Origin: Triatoma infestans | Lineage: Eukaryota > Arthropoda > Insecta > Hemiptera > Reduviidae | NCBI GenBank assembly: GCA_011037195.1 | Contig: JAAEAF010000661.1 | Span: 124,001 to 188,000 of the forward strand | Direction: 5' to 3' | DNA length: 64,000 nucleotides | In this document: positions 63,145-64,000 of the stretch, in pieces | How the letters are laid out: each line of letters begins with the position of its first letter | Position numbering within the stretch: the first letter of the stretch is position 1 | Position numbers and translations under genes: made by a program | The notes under the pieces: model-generated | Database searches by the model: none | The model's input: only the letters and a program-made list of their open reading frames with translations | What the model was told of the DNA's origin: nothing

Positions 63145-64000
63145 TGCCGCTTAACCAACACTCTCTCACAATTCTCCTGTGGAATGCCAACGGACTTACT
63201 AGACATAAACAAGAACTAGACATATTACTTCATGACAAACGAATTGACATAGCTCTTATCACTGAGACTCACTTTACTGACAAATCATATTTTTGTATTA
63301 ACGGATATACGCTCTACAGGACTAATCATCCAGATGGAACAGCTCATGGTGGCTCTGCAATATTAATTCACAAGAAACTAGCTCATTTTCTAATTCCTTA
63401 CACCTCAACAAACTATCTCCAGCCGATTGTAATCTCCTTACTTTCGGAACCATTTAATTATAATATAGCTGCAGTGTATTGCCCACCCAACCATGTCATC
63501 ACCTCTGATCAGTTTCTAACCTTCTTCCAATCCTTAGGATCCCGATTCATCTGCGGTGGCGATTTCAATTCAAAACATCCTCTCTGGGGCAGTCGCGTAG
63601 CTAACCCCAGAGGCCGCATCCTTTACAATACTTACTTCAATCTAATCTCTCCTGTGTTACTCCCTCACACCCCACCTACTGGCCTACTTCCTTAAATAAA
63701 CTCCCAGATCTCCTTGACTTTTTTGTTTGCTCAAATATATCCTCAATCTTTATTGAATCATATACACTACCTGATCTTTCATCCGATCATAGTCCAGTAA
63801 TACTATCCATGGATATTTACCCCAAAGCGACTCCTCCGAAACAAACTCTGATTAACGGACCGATAGACTGGAATCTCTTCAAAAATCTACTAGAACTTAA
63901 ACTCAACTTGAAAACTTCACTTAAAACGCCTAATGAAATAAACTCAAATGTTCTACATCTGACTCAAGTGATACAGCAAAGCATATGGCAAGCCACAACA
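63144..64000 (+). pseudogene. Jockey-like ORF2, endonuclease domain (runs off the window)
   Basis: 63144-63695: LTILLWNANGLTRHKQEL (Asn), DIALITETHF (Glu), GTAHGGSAILI, YNIAAVYCPP and GGDFNSKHPLWGS (Asp, Asn). One frame change near 63680 leads to LPDLSSDHSPVILSM (Asp-His). An apurinic-like EEP endonuclease that would nick the target. All catalytic residues are seen and only the frame is broken. Reverse transcriptase should follow to the right. Confidence 0.9.

Noticed and set aside
57756..64000. Search for robo Ig1/Ig2 or signal-peptide exons
   Set aside because: No minus-strand Ig-type exon with splice sites was found; the space is filled by transposable elements.

Overview
The window is animal nuclear DNA, most likely from an insect and possibly a hemipteran (the order is an inference). 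It is strongly AT-rich, its genes are split by introns, and roughly half of it is transposable-element debris. Two host genes can be reconstructed exon by exon. Both lie on the minus strand with intact splice sites and consistent phases.

Gene 1 (16286-23774, 14 coding exons, 708 codons) is a mitochondrially targeted member of the M3 oligopeptidase A / thimet oligopeptidase family. Its zinc site is destroyed: HEFGH reads SKFGE, and the glutamate ligand downstream is Asn. It looks like a pseudoenzyme kept as an open gene. Gene 2 (36916-57755 and beyond the right edge, 16 coding exons, 977 codons visible) is the axon-guidance receptor Roundabout, Robo1-like. It runs from Ig3 through Ig5, three FN3 domains, the transmembrane helix, CC0, CC1, CC2, a CC3-like segment and a Cys-rich tail. 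The signal peptide, Ig1 and Ig2 lie to the right of the window.

Layout: 1-16.2 kb is gene-free and holds interspersed repeats, retrotransposon relics, a minisatellite and a U2 snRNA fragment. 16.3-23.8 kb is the M3-like gene. 24.1-30.1 kb is a piggyBac transposase relic split by a Ty3/Gypsy element with two LTRs. 30.1-36.9 kb is very AT-rich DNA downstream of robo, probably in part its 3' UTR. 36.9-57.8 kb is robo, with repeat-filled introns. 58.4-64 kb, presumably a 5' robo intron, holds a DDE transposase fragment, a bounded Helitron relic (58810-61246) and a Jockey-like non-LTR retrotransposon running off the right edge.

The most unusual signal is a family of short fold-back elements (394-680, 5111-5246, 5903-6161, 13220-13508, 44808-44922). 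Their inverted arms each encode a compact hammerhead-ribozyme-like core. They carry a one-sided extension of about 35 bp and are flanked by direct repeats of varying length (about 8-13 bp). Together these traits resemble Penelope-like retroelements reduced to two inverted terminal repeats. A second abundant family (called R1 here, about 1 kb, built of ~302-bp subrepeats, with ACTTTCTCTTACT-type ends) is present in dozens of pieces. Two R1 copies carry the fold-back element at the same internal position, and a third has the empty site.
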